A DNA stretch of 64,000 nt, taken from contig CAWBBR010000023.1 of the NCBI GenBank assembly GCA_963787045.1, positions 225,261-289,260 of the forward strand, written 5' to 3'. Position 1 is the stretch's first letter. Each line of letters starts with the position of its first letter. Both the position numbers and the translations under genes were made by a program. Below the pieces are notes generated by a model. It was not told where the DNA came from. It worked only from the letters and a program-made list of their open reading frames with translations, and did no database searches. This document shows positions 1-7,618 of the stretch, one piece after another. The stretch comes from DATJGR01 sp963787045 (GTDB taxonomy: Bacteria > Pseudomonadota > Gammaproteobacteria > Pseudomonadales > Azotimanducaceae).

Positions 1-314
1 ACGTCAACGTCACCGAAGCGACGAACGACGTTACCGTCGAGATCTCCGACAAGAGCGGCGCCGCGGTCGCGCACCTGTCGCTGGGTCCGCAGACGGAGGC
101 GGGCACCGCTCGATTCGTCTGGGACGGCACCAACAGTGCCGGAGAGGCGCAGCCGCCCGGGGTTTACAAGGTGAAAGCGTTCGCCAATTCGAAGGGCCTC
201 ACGGTCGATCTGCCGGAGTACGTGGTCAGCGTCTCCATCGGCCAGGACGGCATGCAATTGAACCTCGCCGGCGGCACGTCGGTACCCGTCACCGACGTCA
301 AAGAAATTCAGTAA
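1..314 (+). CDS. flgD: FlgD C-terminal fragment (hook-cap scaffold)
   Basis: The window opens inside a gene read in frame 3 that ends at the TAA at 312-314, giving about 103 visible residues. The fragment begins VNVTEATNDVTVEISD and ends in VTDVKEIQ, the look of the beta-sandwich C-terminal half of FlgD, the scaffold that caps the growing hook and lets FlgE subunits polymerise. It contains a WDG(T)NSAGE-like stretch typical of the FlgD Ig-like domain. The stop lies 11 bases before the flgE start, as expected for the flgBCDEF order. Identification rests on this context and the domain style; the N-terminus lies outside the window. Confidence 0.85.
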   Translation, partial: VNVTEATNDVTVEISDKSGAAVAHLSLGPQTEAGTARFVWDGTNSAGEAQPPGVYKVKAFANSKGLTVDLPEYVVSVSIGQDGMQLNLAGGTSVPVTDVKEIQ

Positions 315-325
315 GGAGCTTCTCC

Positions 326-3148
326 ATGTCTTTCAACACAGCACTCAGCGGACTCAGCGCGGCCTCCAGTGAACTGAGCGTCACCGGCAACAACATCGCG
401 AACGCGAGCACGGTCGGCTTCAAGGCTTCACGCGCCGAATTCGCCGACGTGTACGCGTCGTCGCTGCTGGGTTCCGGCTCGAACGAGATCGGCAGCGGCG
501 TGAAACTCGCCAACGTCGCGCAGCAGTTCAGCCAGGGCACGATCTCGTTCACGAACAACAGCCTCGACCTGGCCATCGACGGGAACGGCTTCTTCGTGAT
601 CAATCAGAACGGCGCGCGCGCCTACACGCGTGCCGGCATGTTCGGGGTCGACGATCAGGGTTTCCTCGTCACGAACACCGCCGACCGCGTGCAGGGCTTC
701 GGTGCGAACGCCACCGGCGCACTGAGCGGCGTCGTCGGCGATCTGAAGCTGCAGACATCCAACCTGGCACCGCGCCAGACGACGTTGGTGGAAGCAACGC
801 TGAACCTCGACGCGCGCGAAGGCGTGCTCAGTCAGATCGGCACACGCATCTCCACGTTGGGCGGCGCCATCGGCGTGGCGCACGCGGGTCTGCCGTCGCC
901 GACCGAGTCGGTCGTCAATGCGGGCGGTGCTCCGGTGCCGTTCAACTACGCCGTGAACGTGCCGAGCAGCGTCAGTGCGAGCAACCTGATTACGGCGTTC
1001 GATTTCTCCGCGCCGAACAGCCAGGTCACCTTCAACGTGACGCAGACCGGTTCCACCACGCCATCGCAGAACACCACGGTGCCGGTGACGTTGAACACCA
1101 ACATCACCAACCTGCAGGATCTGATCAACGACATCCGCAACGATCTGAGCAGCAGCGGCATCGGCGTGGACGTGCGGGAAGATCCCAACAATCTCGGCCG
1201 GCTGCAGTTCTACGCGACCAGCAGCGGTGAGAACTCGACGATCAGCATCGACCCGCTCGACGACACGACCTACGGTTCGGCCGTAACGCGGGCGAATGCG
1301 GTCGGTGCGCTCGGCGGCATCGCGCTGGGTCAAGGCGGCACTGGCGGCTCGACCAACGTCGCGCCCGATCCGTTCGCAACGGGCGGCGCGATCGGCGCCA
1401 ACGGCAACATCACCGCGGCGAGCTTCGACATCACGCTGACCGGCGCTGCGGCGAACAACGGCACGGTGACGATCAACCTCGACGCGAACATCCTCAACGT
1501 CAACGACCTGATCACCGACATCCGCGACGAACTGCTGCCGAGCGGCATCGGCGTCGACGTGCGCGAGGACGCCAACAATCCGGGCCGGCTGCAGTTCTTC
1601 GCGACGGTTCCGGGTCAAGCGTCGACGATTACCATCGGCAACTTCGACACGTCGAACATCGGCGTTACGCCGGCCGATCTGGTCGGCACGTTGAATCTCG
1701 CAACCGGCGTAACGGTTCCTGGCGCGCCGGGTGTCAGTAACGGCTATGCGGCCCAAACCGTCGACGTCGTGCATCCCGATGGCACGACGCAGACGGTCAA
1801 CACGACGGCCGGTCAGAGCGCAGCGCAGGTTGCGTCCGTGTTCTCCAGCACGAACGTGCCCGGCGTGTCCGCGTCGGCCAGCACCACCGCGACGATTCCG
1901 ATCGGCGGACTGACGAACGCGAGCGGCACGATGCGACTGCAGCTGAACGGCGTCAACGTGTCCGGCACGACGCTGACGGACCTCGCGAATTCGATCAACC
2001 AGGCGCCCGGACTCGGCACGGTCAGCGCGACTGTGACGCCCGGCGGCGATCTCGTCGTGACCGATCAGGTCGGCAACGATCTGGTGTTCAACGTCACCGC
2101 CGGTACCGCCGCCGATTCGCTGGACGTGCGCGGACCTTCAGGCTTGCCGGTGACGCTGTCGCTGCTCGGCACGCCGGCCGCATCGATCGGCGGTACGGTC
2201 AACTTCTCGTTGCAGGAAGGCTATACGCTGGCCACCGCGTCGCCTGGCACGACCAACCTGTTCGGCAACCTCGATCCCTCGTCGTTCACGCCGTTCCAGT
2301 TGAACACGTTCGATCCGACGAACCAGGATTCGTACAACGCGGCGACGTCGATGACGGTGTACGACAGTCTCGGCAACGCGCACGTCATGTCGCTCTACTA
2401 CGTGAAGGAACGCTTCACTCCCGGCGTCCCGGGCGAACAGCCGAACCGCTGGAGCATGTACGTGCAGATCGACGGCCACGACGTGGGCGACCCCGATCCG
2501 AACCTGCCGCCGCCGGCGAACACCGCGTCCACGCGACGTCCGTACAGCGTGCAATTCAATCCGGACGGCACCATCGATCCATCGGGTACCGACGAAGTGC
2601 TCATCTCCAACTGGGTACCGCTCGATGTGAACGCGGCGCCCAACGGTGCCGTTGGACCGCAGAACGTACTGGCCGGCGGTTCGCTGCCGGTGGCGGAACC
2701 GCCGACGAGTTCGAACTTCGAGATCAAGCTGGGCGACTCGACGCAGTACGGCAGCGACTTCGCCGTCAGCCAGATCGATCAGGACGGCTACACCACCGGT
2801 CAACTGTCCGGCTTGAACATCGACAACGAAGGCGTGATCGCCGCGCGGTTCACCAACGGCCAGAACCAGGTGCTTGGCCAGATTGCACTGGCGCACTTCG
2901 CGAATGTGCAGGGTCTGCACGCGATCGGCGATACCGCCTGGGTGGAAACGAACAGTTCGGGCGCGCCGGTGATCGGCGCACCGGGGTCCGGTTCGCTCGG
3001 CGCGATCACGTCGGGTGCGCTCGAAGACTCGAACGTAGAGCTGTCTGACCAGCTCGTTCAACTGATCATCGCGCAGCGGAACTTCCAGGCTAATGCCAGG
3101 ACGATCTCCACTGCGGACGAGATCACCAAGACGATCATCAACATCTAA
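326..3148 (+). CDS. flgE: Flagellar hook protein FlgE, strongly enlarged
   Basis: 940 aa, more than twice the usual 400 or so of enteric FlgE. The N-terminus (MSFNTALSGLSAASSELSVT, then NNIANASTVGFKASRAEF) and the C-terminus (SNVELSDQLVQLIIAQRNFQ) are the conserved D0 helices that build the hook core. The domain with YNAATSMTVYDSLGN around residue 670 is the usual FlgE D2 region. The extra sequence lies between: two tandem copies of a unit containing GIGVDVRED near residues 225-310 and 368-440, then a module at about 470-632 that also occurs in FlgK. GGAG Shine-Dalgarno at 316-319 precedes the ATG. Exported by the flagellar type III system. Intact, codon use like its neighbours. Confidence 0.97.
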   Translation: MSFNTALSGLSAASSELSVTGNNIANASTVGFKASRAEFADVYASSLLGSGSNEIGSGVKLANVAQQFSQGTISFTNNSLDLAIDGNGFFVINQNGARAYTRAGMFGVDDQGFLVTNTADRVQGFGANATGALSGVVGDLKLQTSNLAPRQTTLVEATLNLDAREGVLSQIGTRISTLGGAIGVAHAGLPSPTESVVNAGGAPVPFNYAVNVPSSVSASNLITAFDFSAPNSQVTFNVTQTGSTTPSQNTTVPVTLNTNITNLQDLINDIRNDLSSSGIGVDVREDPNNLGRLQFYATSSGENSTISIDPLDDTTYGSAVTRANAVGALGGIALGQGGTGGSTNVAPDPFATGGAIGANGNITAASFDITLTGAAANNGTVTINLDANILNVNDLITDIRDELLPSGIGVDVREDANNPGRLQFFATVPGQASTITIGNFDTSNIGVTPADLVGTLNLATGVTVPGAPGVSNGYAAQTVDVVHPDGTTQTVNTTAGQSAAQVASVFSSTNVPGVSASASTTATIPIGGLTNASGTMRLQLNGVNVSGTTLTDLANSINQAPGLGTVSATVTPGGDLVVTDQVGNDLVFNVTAGTAADSLDVRGPSGLPVTLSLLGTPAASIGGTVNFSLQEGYTLATASPGTTNLFGNLDPSSFTPFQLNTFDPTNQDSYNAATSMTVYDSLGNAHVMSLYYVKERFTPGVPGEQPNRWSMYVQIDGHDVGDPDPNLPPPANTASTRRPYSVQFNPDGTIDPSGTDEVLISNWVPLDVNAAPNGAVGPQNVLAGGSLPVAEPPTSSNFEIKLGDSTQYGSDFAVSQIDQDGYTTGQLSGLNIDNEGVIAARFTNGQNQVLGQIALAHFANVQGLHAIGDTAWVETNSSGAPVIGAPGSGSLGAITSGALEDSNVELSDQLVQLIIAQRNFQANARTISTADEITKTIINI

Positions 3149-3176
3149 CCGAGCCGGCTGAGGGGACGCGCAGGAC

Positions 3177-3917
3177 GTGGACAAGCTGATCTATGTGGCG
3201 ATGACCGGTGCGGCGCACATCGACCGTGCGCAGACGCTGCATTCGAACAACCTGGCGAACGTCGGTACGACGGGCTTCCGCGCCGACCTCGCTCAGGCGC
3301 GCTCGGTGCAGGTTTACGGCGAGGGATACAACGGCCGCGTCTACGCGCTGACGGAACAACCGGGCGTCGACCTCAAGCAAGGCCCGTTCGTACAGACCGG
3401 ACGAAATCTCGACACTGCGATCACCGGCGAGGGCTTCTTCGCGGTGAAAGGGCCGGACGGAAAGGAAGCGTATTCGCGCAGCGGCGATTTCGTCGTCGAC
3501 TCCGTGGGCGCGCTGCGAGATGGCGAAGGGCGGCAAGTGCTCGGCGACGGCGGCCCGATCTCGTTGCCGCCATACGATGCGTTGTACATCGGCGCCGACG
3601 GTGCCGTGACGATTCAACCTGAAGGTCAAGGTCCGGAGTCGCTGGTGCAGATCGATCGCCTGAAGCTGGTGAAGCCGGATCACGGCGCAATCACCAAGGG
3701 CACCGACGGATTGATGCATGCCAAGAGCGACAAGCCGTTGGCGTCGAGTCCCGATGTGTCGGTCGTGTCGGGGCAGCTCGAAACCAGCAACGTAAATGCC
3801 GTGAACGAAATGACGTCGATCCTCGAGCTCGCGCGACAGTTCGACCTCGAAGTACGGCTGATGAAGTCCGCCGAGCAGAACGACGAATCGGCAACACAAC
3901 TGCTTCAGATCAACTAA
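3177..3917 (+). CDS. flgF: Proximal rod protein FlgF
   Basis: 246 aa, normal for FlgF. Starts at GTG 3177 with MDKLIYVAMTGAAHIDRAQT followed by HSNNLANVGTTGFRADLAQA, the rod/hook N-terminal signature. The end, LETSNVNAVNEMTSILELARQ, is the matching C-terminal helix. FlgF forms the proximal rod between the MS ring and the distal rod. It follows flgE by 28 bases and precedes flgG by 23. The GTG is chosen because the protein aligns from its first residue with rod-protein N-termini. No internal break. Confidence 0.96.
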   Translation: MDKLIYVAMTGAAHIDRAQTLHSNNLANVGTTGFRADLAQARSVQVYGEGYNGRVYALTEQPGVDLKQGPFVQTGRNLDTAITGEGFFAVKGPDGKEAYSRSGDFVVDSVGALRDGEGRQVLGDGGPISLPPYDALYIGADGAVTIQPEGQGPESLVQIDRLKLVKPDHGAITKGTDGLMHAKSDKPLASSPDVSVVSGQLETSNVNAVNEMTSILELARQFDLEVRLMKSAEQNDESATQLLQIN

Positions 3918-3940
3918 GTAAGCATCGGGAGTAACGAACG

Positions 3941-4726
3941 ATGATGTCTGCATTGTGGGTGAGCAAGACCGGGCTCGCGGCTCAGGACATGGCTCTGCAC
4001 ACGATTTCCAACAACCTCGCGAACGTCAGCACGGTCGGATTCAAACGCGATCGTGCGGTGTTCGAAGATCTGCTGTATCAGATCCAGCAGCAGCCCGGCG
4101 CGCAGTCGTCGCAAGACACCACGCTGCCGTCGGGACTTCAGCTCGGCACCGGCGTGCGCATCGCCGGTACACAGAAAATGTTCAGTATGGGCGGCCTACA
4201 GAACACCCAGGCGCCGCTCGATCTCGCAATCGACGGGCGTGGCTTCTTCCAGATCACGATGCCGGACGGCAGCACTGCGTACACGCGCGACGGCGAATTC
4301 CGTATGGATCAGGACGGTCAGATCGTCAACTCGCAGGGTCATCCGCTGGAACCGTCGATCACCATTCCGCCGGATTCCGACACGATCACGATCGGCTCCG
4401 ACGGCACGGTCAGCGTGATGACCAAGGGCAATCCGGCTGCGACGCAGGTCGGCACGATCGAACTCGTCAGCTTCGTCAATCCGGCCGGCTTGCAGGCAGA
4501 CGGCAGCAACCTGTTCTCCGAAACGCCCGCCAGCGGTTCGCCGCAATCCGGCACCGCAGGCACCGACGGACTCGGCCAGATTCTGCAAGGCAACCTGGAG
4601 ACGTCGAACGTCAGCGTGGTCGAGGAACTGGTGAACATGGTCGCCGTGCAACGCGCCTACGAGATGAACTCGCGCGTGATTTCGACCGCCGACCAGATGC
4701 TGCAGAACCTTACCCAGAATGTTTAA
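3941..4726 (+). CDS. flgG: Distal rod protein FlgG
   Basis: 261 aa, the typical size. N-terminal SALWVSKTGLAAQDMALHTI and NNLANVSTVGFKRDRAVFED, the central AIDGRGFFQI stretch, and C-terminal NLETSNVSVVEELVNMVAVQ identify FlgG, the distal rod subunit that reaches through the peptidoglycan and outer-membrane rings. The second codon is also ATG. The 3' end overlaps a possible early ATG of flgH at 4719, but the better flgH start is 4737. Intact. Confidence 0.97.
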   Translation: MMSALWVSKTGLAAQDMALHTISNNLANVSTVGFKRDRAVFEDLLYQIQQQPGAQSSQDTTLPSGLQLGTGVRIAGTQKMFSMGGLQNTQAPLDLAIDGRGFFQITMPDGSTAYTRDGEFRMDQDGQIVNSQGHPLEPSITIPPDSDTITIGSDGTVSVMTKGNPAATQVGTIELVSFVNPAGLQADGSNLFSETPASGSPQSGTAGTDGLGQILQGNLETSNVSVVEELVNMVAVQRAYEMNSRVISTADQMLQNLTQNV

Positions 4727-4736
4727 GGGGCGTTCG

Positions 4737-5411
4737 ATGCGTAACCTGCTGACGCTGTGCGTGCTCGCGTTTCTGGCAAGCGGCTGCATCGGCCTCGAAC
4801 CGAGCCGCCCGGAACCGAGCTATCAGCCGGCGTATCCGCTGCTGCCGCCGCCCCCGGCGCCGCAGTCGGGCGGCCTGTATCAGATGGGCTACGGCATGGA
4901 TCTTTACGACGACCGTCGCGCCACGCGCGCCGGCGACATCGTCACGATTCTGCTGCAGGAACGCACGAAGTCGTCGAAGTCTGCGGAAACGAACATCAGC
5001 AAAGGCAGCGCGAGCGAATTGCCCGAGCCGACGATCCTCGGTTCGATCGTGTCCGGATCCGGCGCGAACGGGCTGTTCAACAGCATCGAGAATTCGAACA
5101 AGTTCAACGGCGCGGCCGACAGCGATCAGAGCAACAGCCTGACCGGCACGATCAGCGCGGTGGTCACAGCGGTATATCCCAACGGCCTGCTACAGGTGCA
5201 AGGTGAAAAATGGCTGAAATTGAATCGGGGCGAAGAGTACGTCCGGGTCAGCGGTCTGGTCCGCCAGGAAGACATCGATGGCTCGAACGCGGTGTCGTCG
5301 CTCAAGCTCGCCGATGCTCGCCTGGCATACAGCGGTACCGGCGAACTGGCGGACAGCAACTCCGCGGGCTGGTTGACGCGCTTCTTCCTCAGTCCGTTGA
5401 TGCCGTTCTGA
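4737..5411 (+). CDS. flgH: L-ring lipoprotein FlgH
   Basis: 224 aa from ATG 4737, preferred to the in-frame ATG at 4719 because AAGGGG sits at the right distance upstream and because MRNLLTLCVLAFLASGC then forms a lipoprotein signal with lipobox LASGC. The mature protein has the FlgH pattern DDRRATRAGDIVTILLQE and KWLKLNRGEEYVRVSGLVR and ends in FLSPLMPF, close to the conserved end of the family. FlgH builds the outer-membrane L ring. Only 2 bases separate its stop from flgI. Confidence 0.96.
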   Translation: MRNLLTLCVLAFLASGCIGLEPSRPEPSYQPAYPLLPPPPAPQSGGLYQMGYGMDLYDDRRATRAGDIVTILLQERTKSSKSAETNISKGSASELPEPTILGSIVSGSGANGLFNSIENSNKFNGAADSDQSNSLTGTISAVVTAVYPNGLLQVQGEKWLKLNRGEEYVRVSGLVRQEDIDGSNAVSSLKLADARLAYSGTGELADSNSAGWLTRFFLSPLMPF

Positions 5412-5413
5412 CC

Positions 5414-6511
5414 ATGAAACGCATCTGTCTTCTCGGAATGCTGTTGCTGGTCGGCGTATCGGCGCACGCGCAACGCCTGAAGGATCTCGCGAGCGTCGAC
5501 GGCGTGCGGACGAACCAGCTCGTTGGCTACGGCCTCGTAGTGGGGCTCGACGGAACCGGCGACAAAACGAGCCAGACGCCGTTCACGCTGCAGACGTTCA
5601 GCAACATGTTGCGTCAGTTCGGCATCCAACCGCCGATCGGAAAGGAACCGAAACTCGAGAACATCGCAGCGGTGTCGGTGCACGCGGCGCTTCCGGCGTT
5701 CGCGAAACCGGGCCAGCAGATCGACGTCACGGTCTCCTCCGTCGGCAACGCCAAGAGTCTGCGCGGCGGCACGCTGCTGATGACGCCGTTGAAAGCGGTA
5801 AACGGCGAAGTGTTCGCGCTGGCGCAGGGCGATCTGGTCGTCGGCGGATTCGGCGCGGAAGGTTCCGACGGTTCGAAGGTGACGGTGAACGTGCCGAGCG
5901 TCGGCCGAATTCCGAACGGCGCTTCCGTCGAACGGCCGGCACCGAGCAACTTCGCGCAGAACGATACGCTGGTGTTCAACCTGAATCGCGGCGACTTCAC
6001 CACCGCCCGGCGCGTCGCAGACAGCATCAACCAGACGTTCGGTCCCGACGTGGCGGCCGCGATCGACTCGACGTCGATCGTCGTGCACGCGCCGCAGAAT
6101 CCGTCGCAACGCGTGGGCTTCCTTTCGGTGCTGGAGAACATCAGCGTCGAGCAGGACGCCGCACCGGCGCGCGTCATCATCAATTCGCGTACCGGGACGA
6201 TCGTCATCGGCCAGCGCGTAGAGGTGATGCCGGCCGCCGTTACGCACGGCAGTCTGTCGGTGACGATTTCAGAAAACACCACCGTGAGCCAACCGAATGC
6301 GTTTTCGGCGGGCCGAACCGCGGTAGTCCCGAACTCGAACATCGCGATCGATCAACAACAGAATCACATGTTCTATTTCGCACCGGGCGTATCGCTCCAA
6401 GACATCGTCACGTCGGTCAACGAAGTCGGCGCGGCACCGGGCGATCTGATGGCGATTCTCGAAGCCTTGAAGGAAGCAGGCGCACTGCGCGCGGAGCTGG
6501 TGGTGATCTGA
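5414..6511 (+). CDS. flgI: P-ring protein FlgI
   Basis: 365 aa from ATG 5414. The open frame extends further upstream inside flgH, but the signal peptide (MKRICLLGMLLLVGVSAHAQ) followed directly by RLKDLASVDGVRTNQLVGYG fixes this start. LVVGLDGTGDKT, a conserved FlgI sequence, follows. FlgI is exported by Sec and polymerises in the periplasm as the peptidoglycan (P) ring around the rod. The tail DLMAILEALKEAGALRAELVVI is the usual ending. Intact and tightly linked to flgH and flgJ. Confidence 0.97.
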   Translation: MKRICLLGMLLLVGVSAHAQRLKDLASVDGVRTNQLVGYGLVVGLDGTGDKTSQTPFTLQTFSNMLRQFGIQPPIGKEPKLENIAAVSVHAALPAFAKPGQQIDVTVSSVGNAKSLRGGTLLMTPLKAVNGEVFALAQGDLVVGGFGAEGSDGSKVTVNVPSVGRIPNGASVERPAPSNFAQNDTLVFNLNRGDFTTARRVADSINQTFGPDVAAAIDSTSIVVHAPQNPSQRVGFLSVLENISVEQDAAPARVIINSRTGTIVIGQRVEVMPAAVTHGSLSVTISENTTVSQPNAFSAGRTAVVPNSNIAIDQQQNHMFYFAPGVSLQDIVTSVNEVGAAPGDLMAILEALKEAGALRAELVVI

Positions 6512-6523
6512 CGGTGTCGCCTC

Positions 6524-7609
6524 ATGGATAACGCAGCCGCCGGCGTCGCGAAAGCGCTGTCGGGCTTTTCGTACAGCGACGTCAACCGCCTCAGTCAGAT
6601 CAAGACGCTGGGGCAGGACGGCATCCGTGCGGCCGCGCAACAGTTCGAATCGTTGTTCATCGACATGGTCATGACGAGCATGCGGCAGGCGGGCAGCGCA
6701 TTCGCCGACAACGACTACACGTCGAGCGAAGCGACGAAGATGCAACAGGAGATGCTCGATCACCAATGGGCGGTGCACATCGCGGAAAACGGCGGCGTCG
6801 GACTCGCCGACGTCATCGTCCGGCAGTTGTCCGGCACGCTCGGGCAGACGCATCGTCCCGTGCTGCAGCCGGGTAGCTCCGCCGAGCCGGCACCGGCTGC
6901 AGAAGAGCCAACCGCTGCACCGCAGTCTGCAAGCACAACGCCGTCACTGCCGCTGGACAGCGTTCCGCCCGAGTGGACGTCGGGACCGTTGCCGATGCTG
7001 GATGCGCTACCGCCGCAGCCTCTGGTAGCGGGACAACCAGTGGCGCCCCCCGAGCCAGTCGTTAGATCCGGCGACGATGACGACGACCTTACCGTCACCC
7101 CCATGGGTACCAAGGACAACGCATTCGACGGTCCGAGCGACTTCATCGACAAAGTACTGCCGGTGCTGAAGACGGCGTTGGCGGCCAGCGGCTTGAATCC
7201 GCTCGCCGTGCTGGCGCAGGGCGCGCTCGAAACGGGGTGGGGCGCGCACGTCATCCACACGGCGGCCGGCGACAGCAGCCACAATCTGTTCAACATCAAG
7301 GCGTCGTCCGACTGGGAAGGCCCGTCGGTGGAAGTATCGACGCTCGAGTTTCGCGGCGGCGTGCCGGTTCGGCAGCGCGACCGGTTCCGTGCGTACGAGT
7401 CGGTCGAGTCGGCGGTGCGGGACTACGTGTCGGTGCTGAAAGGCGATTCGCGTTATCAACGCGCGCTCGACGTCGCTCAAGATCCGGCGCGCTTTGCCGA
7501 TGAACTACAGAAAGCCGGTTATGCGACCGATCCGCACTATGCCGCGAAGCTTCTTCGCGTGCTGACCAGCGGGCCGGTCAGTGCGGCAATTGCCAAATTC
7601 GCAGAGTAG
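6524..7609 (+). CDS. flgJ: Rod-capping peptidoglycan hydrolase FlgJ
   Basis: 361 aa with the two-domain layout of beta/gamma FlgJ. Residues 1-105 are the rod-binding domain (AAQQFESLFIDMVMTSMRQA). Residues about 110-200 are a Pro/Ala/Ser-rich linker ending in an acidic DDDDD-like stretch. Residues about 205-355 are a glucosaminidase domain with VLAQGALETGWGAHVI, where the Glu of ALETGWG is the expected catalytic acid, and DSSHNLFNIK. It opens the peptidoglycan so the rod can pass and caps the rod during assembly. Spacing: 12 bases after flgI, 9 before flgK. Confidence 0.96.
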   Translation: MDNAAAGVAKALSGFSYSDVNRLSQIKTLGQDGIRAAAQQFESLFIDMVMTSMRQAGSAFADNDYTSSEATKMQQEMLDHQWAVHIAENGGVGLADVIVRQLSGTLGQTHRPVLQPGSSAEPAPAAEEPTAAPQSASTTPSLPLDSVPPEWTSGPLPMLDALPPQPLVAGQPVAPPEPVVRSGDDDDDLTVTPMGTKDNAFDGPSDFIDKVLPVLKTALAASGLNPLAVLAQGALETGWGAHVIHTAAGDSSHNLFNIKASSDWEGPSVEVSTLEFRGGVPVRQRDRFRAYESVESAVRDYVSVLKGDSRYQRALDVAQDPARFADELQKAGYATDPHYAAKLLRVLTSGPVSAAIAKFAE

Positions 7610-7618
7610 TAACGACGC

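Noticed and set aside
998..1645. CRISPR-like repeats
   Set aside because: The repeats are in-frame protein repeats of FlgE with only two copies and no spacers. No CRISPR array or tRNA/rRNA gene was seen anywhere in the window.
428..3184. Long minus-strand frames opposite flgE
   Set aside because: Same GC-bias shadow effect; no start site or family motif.
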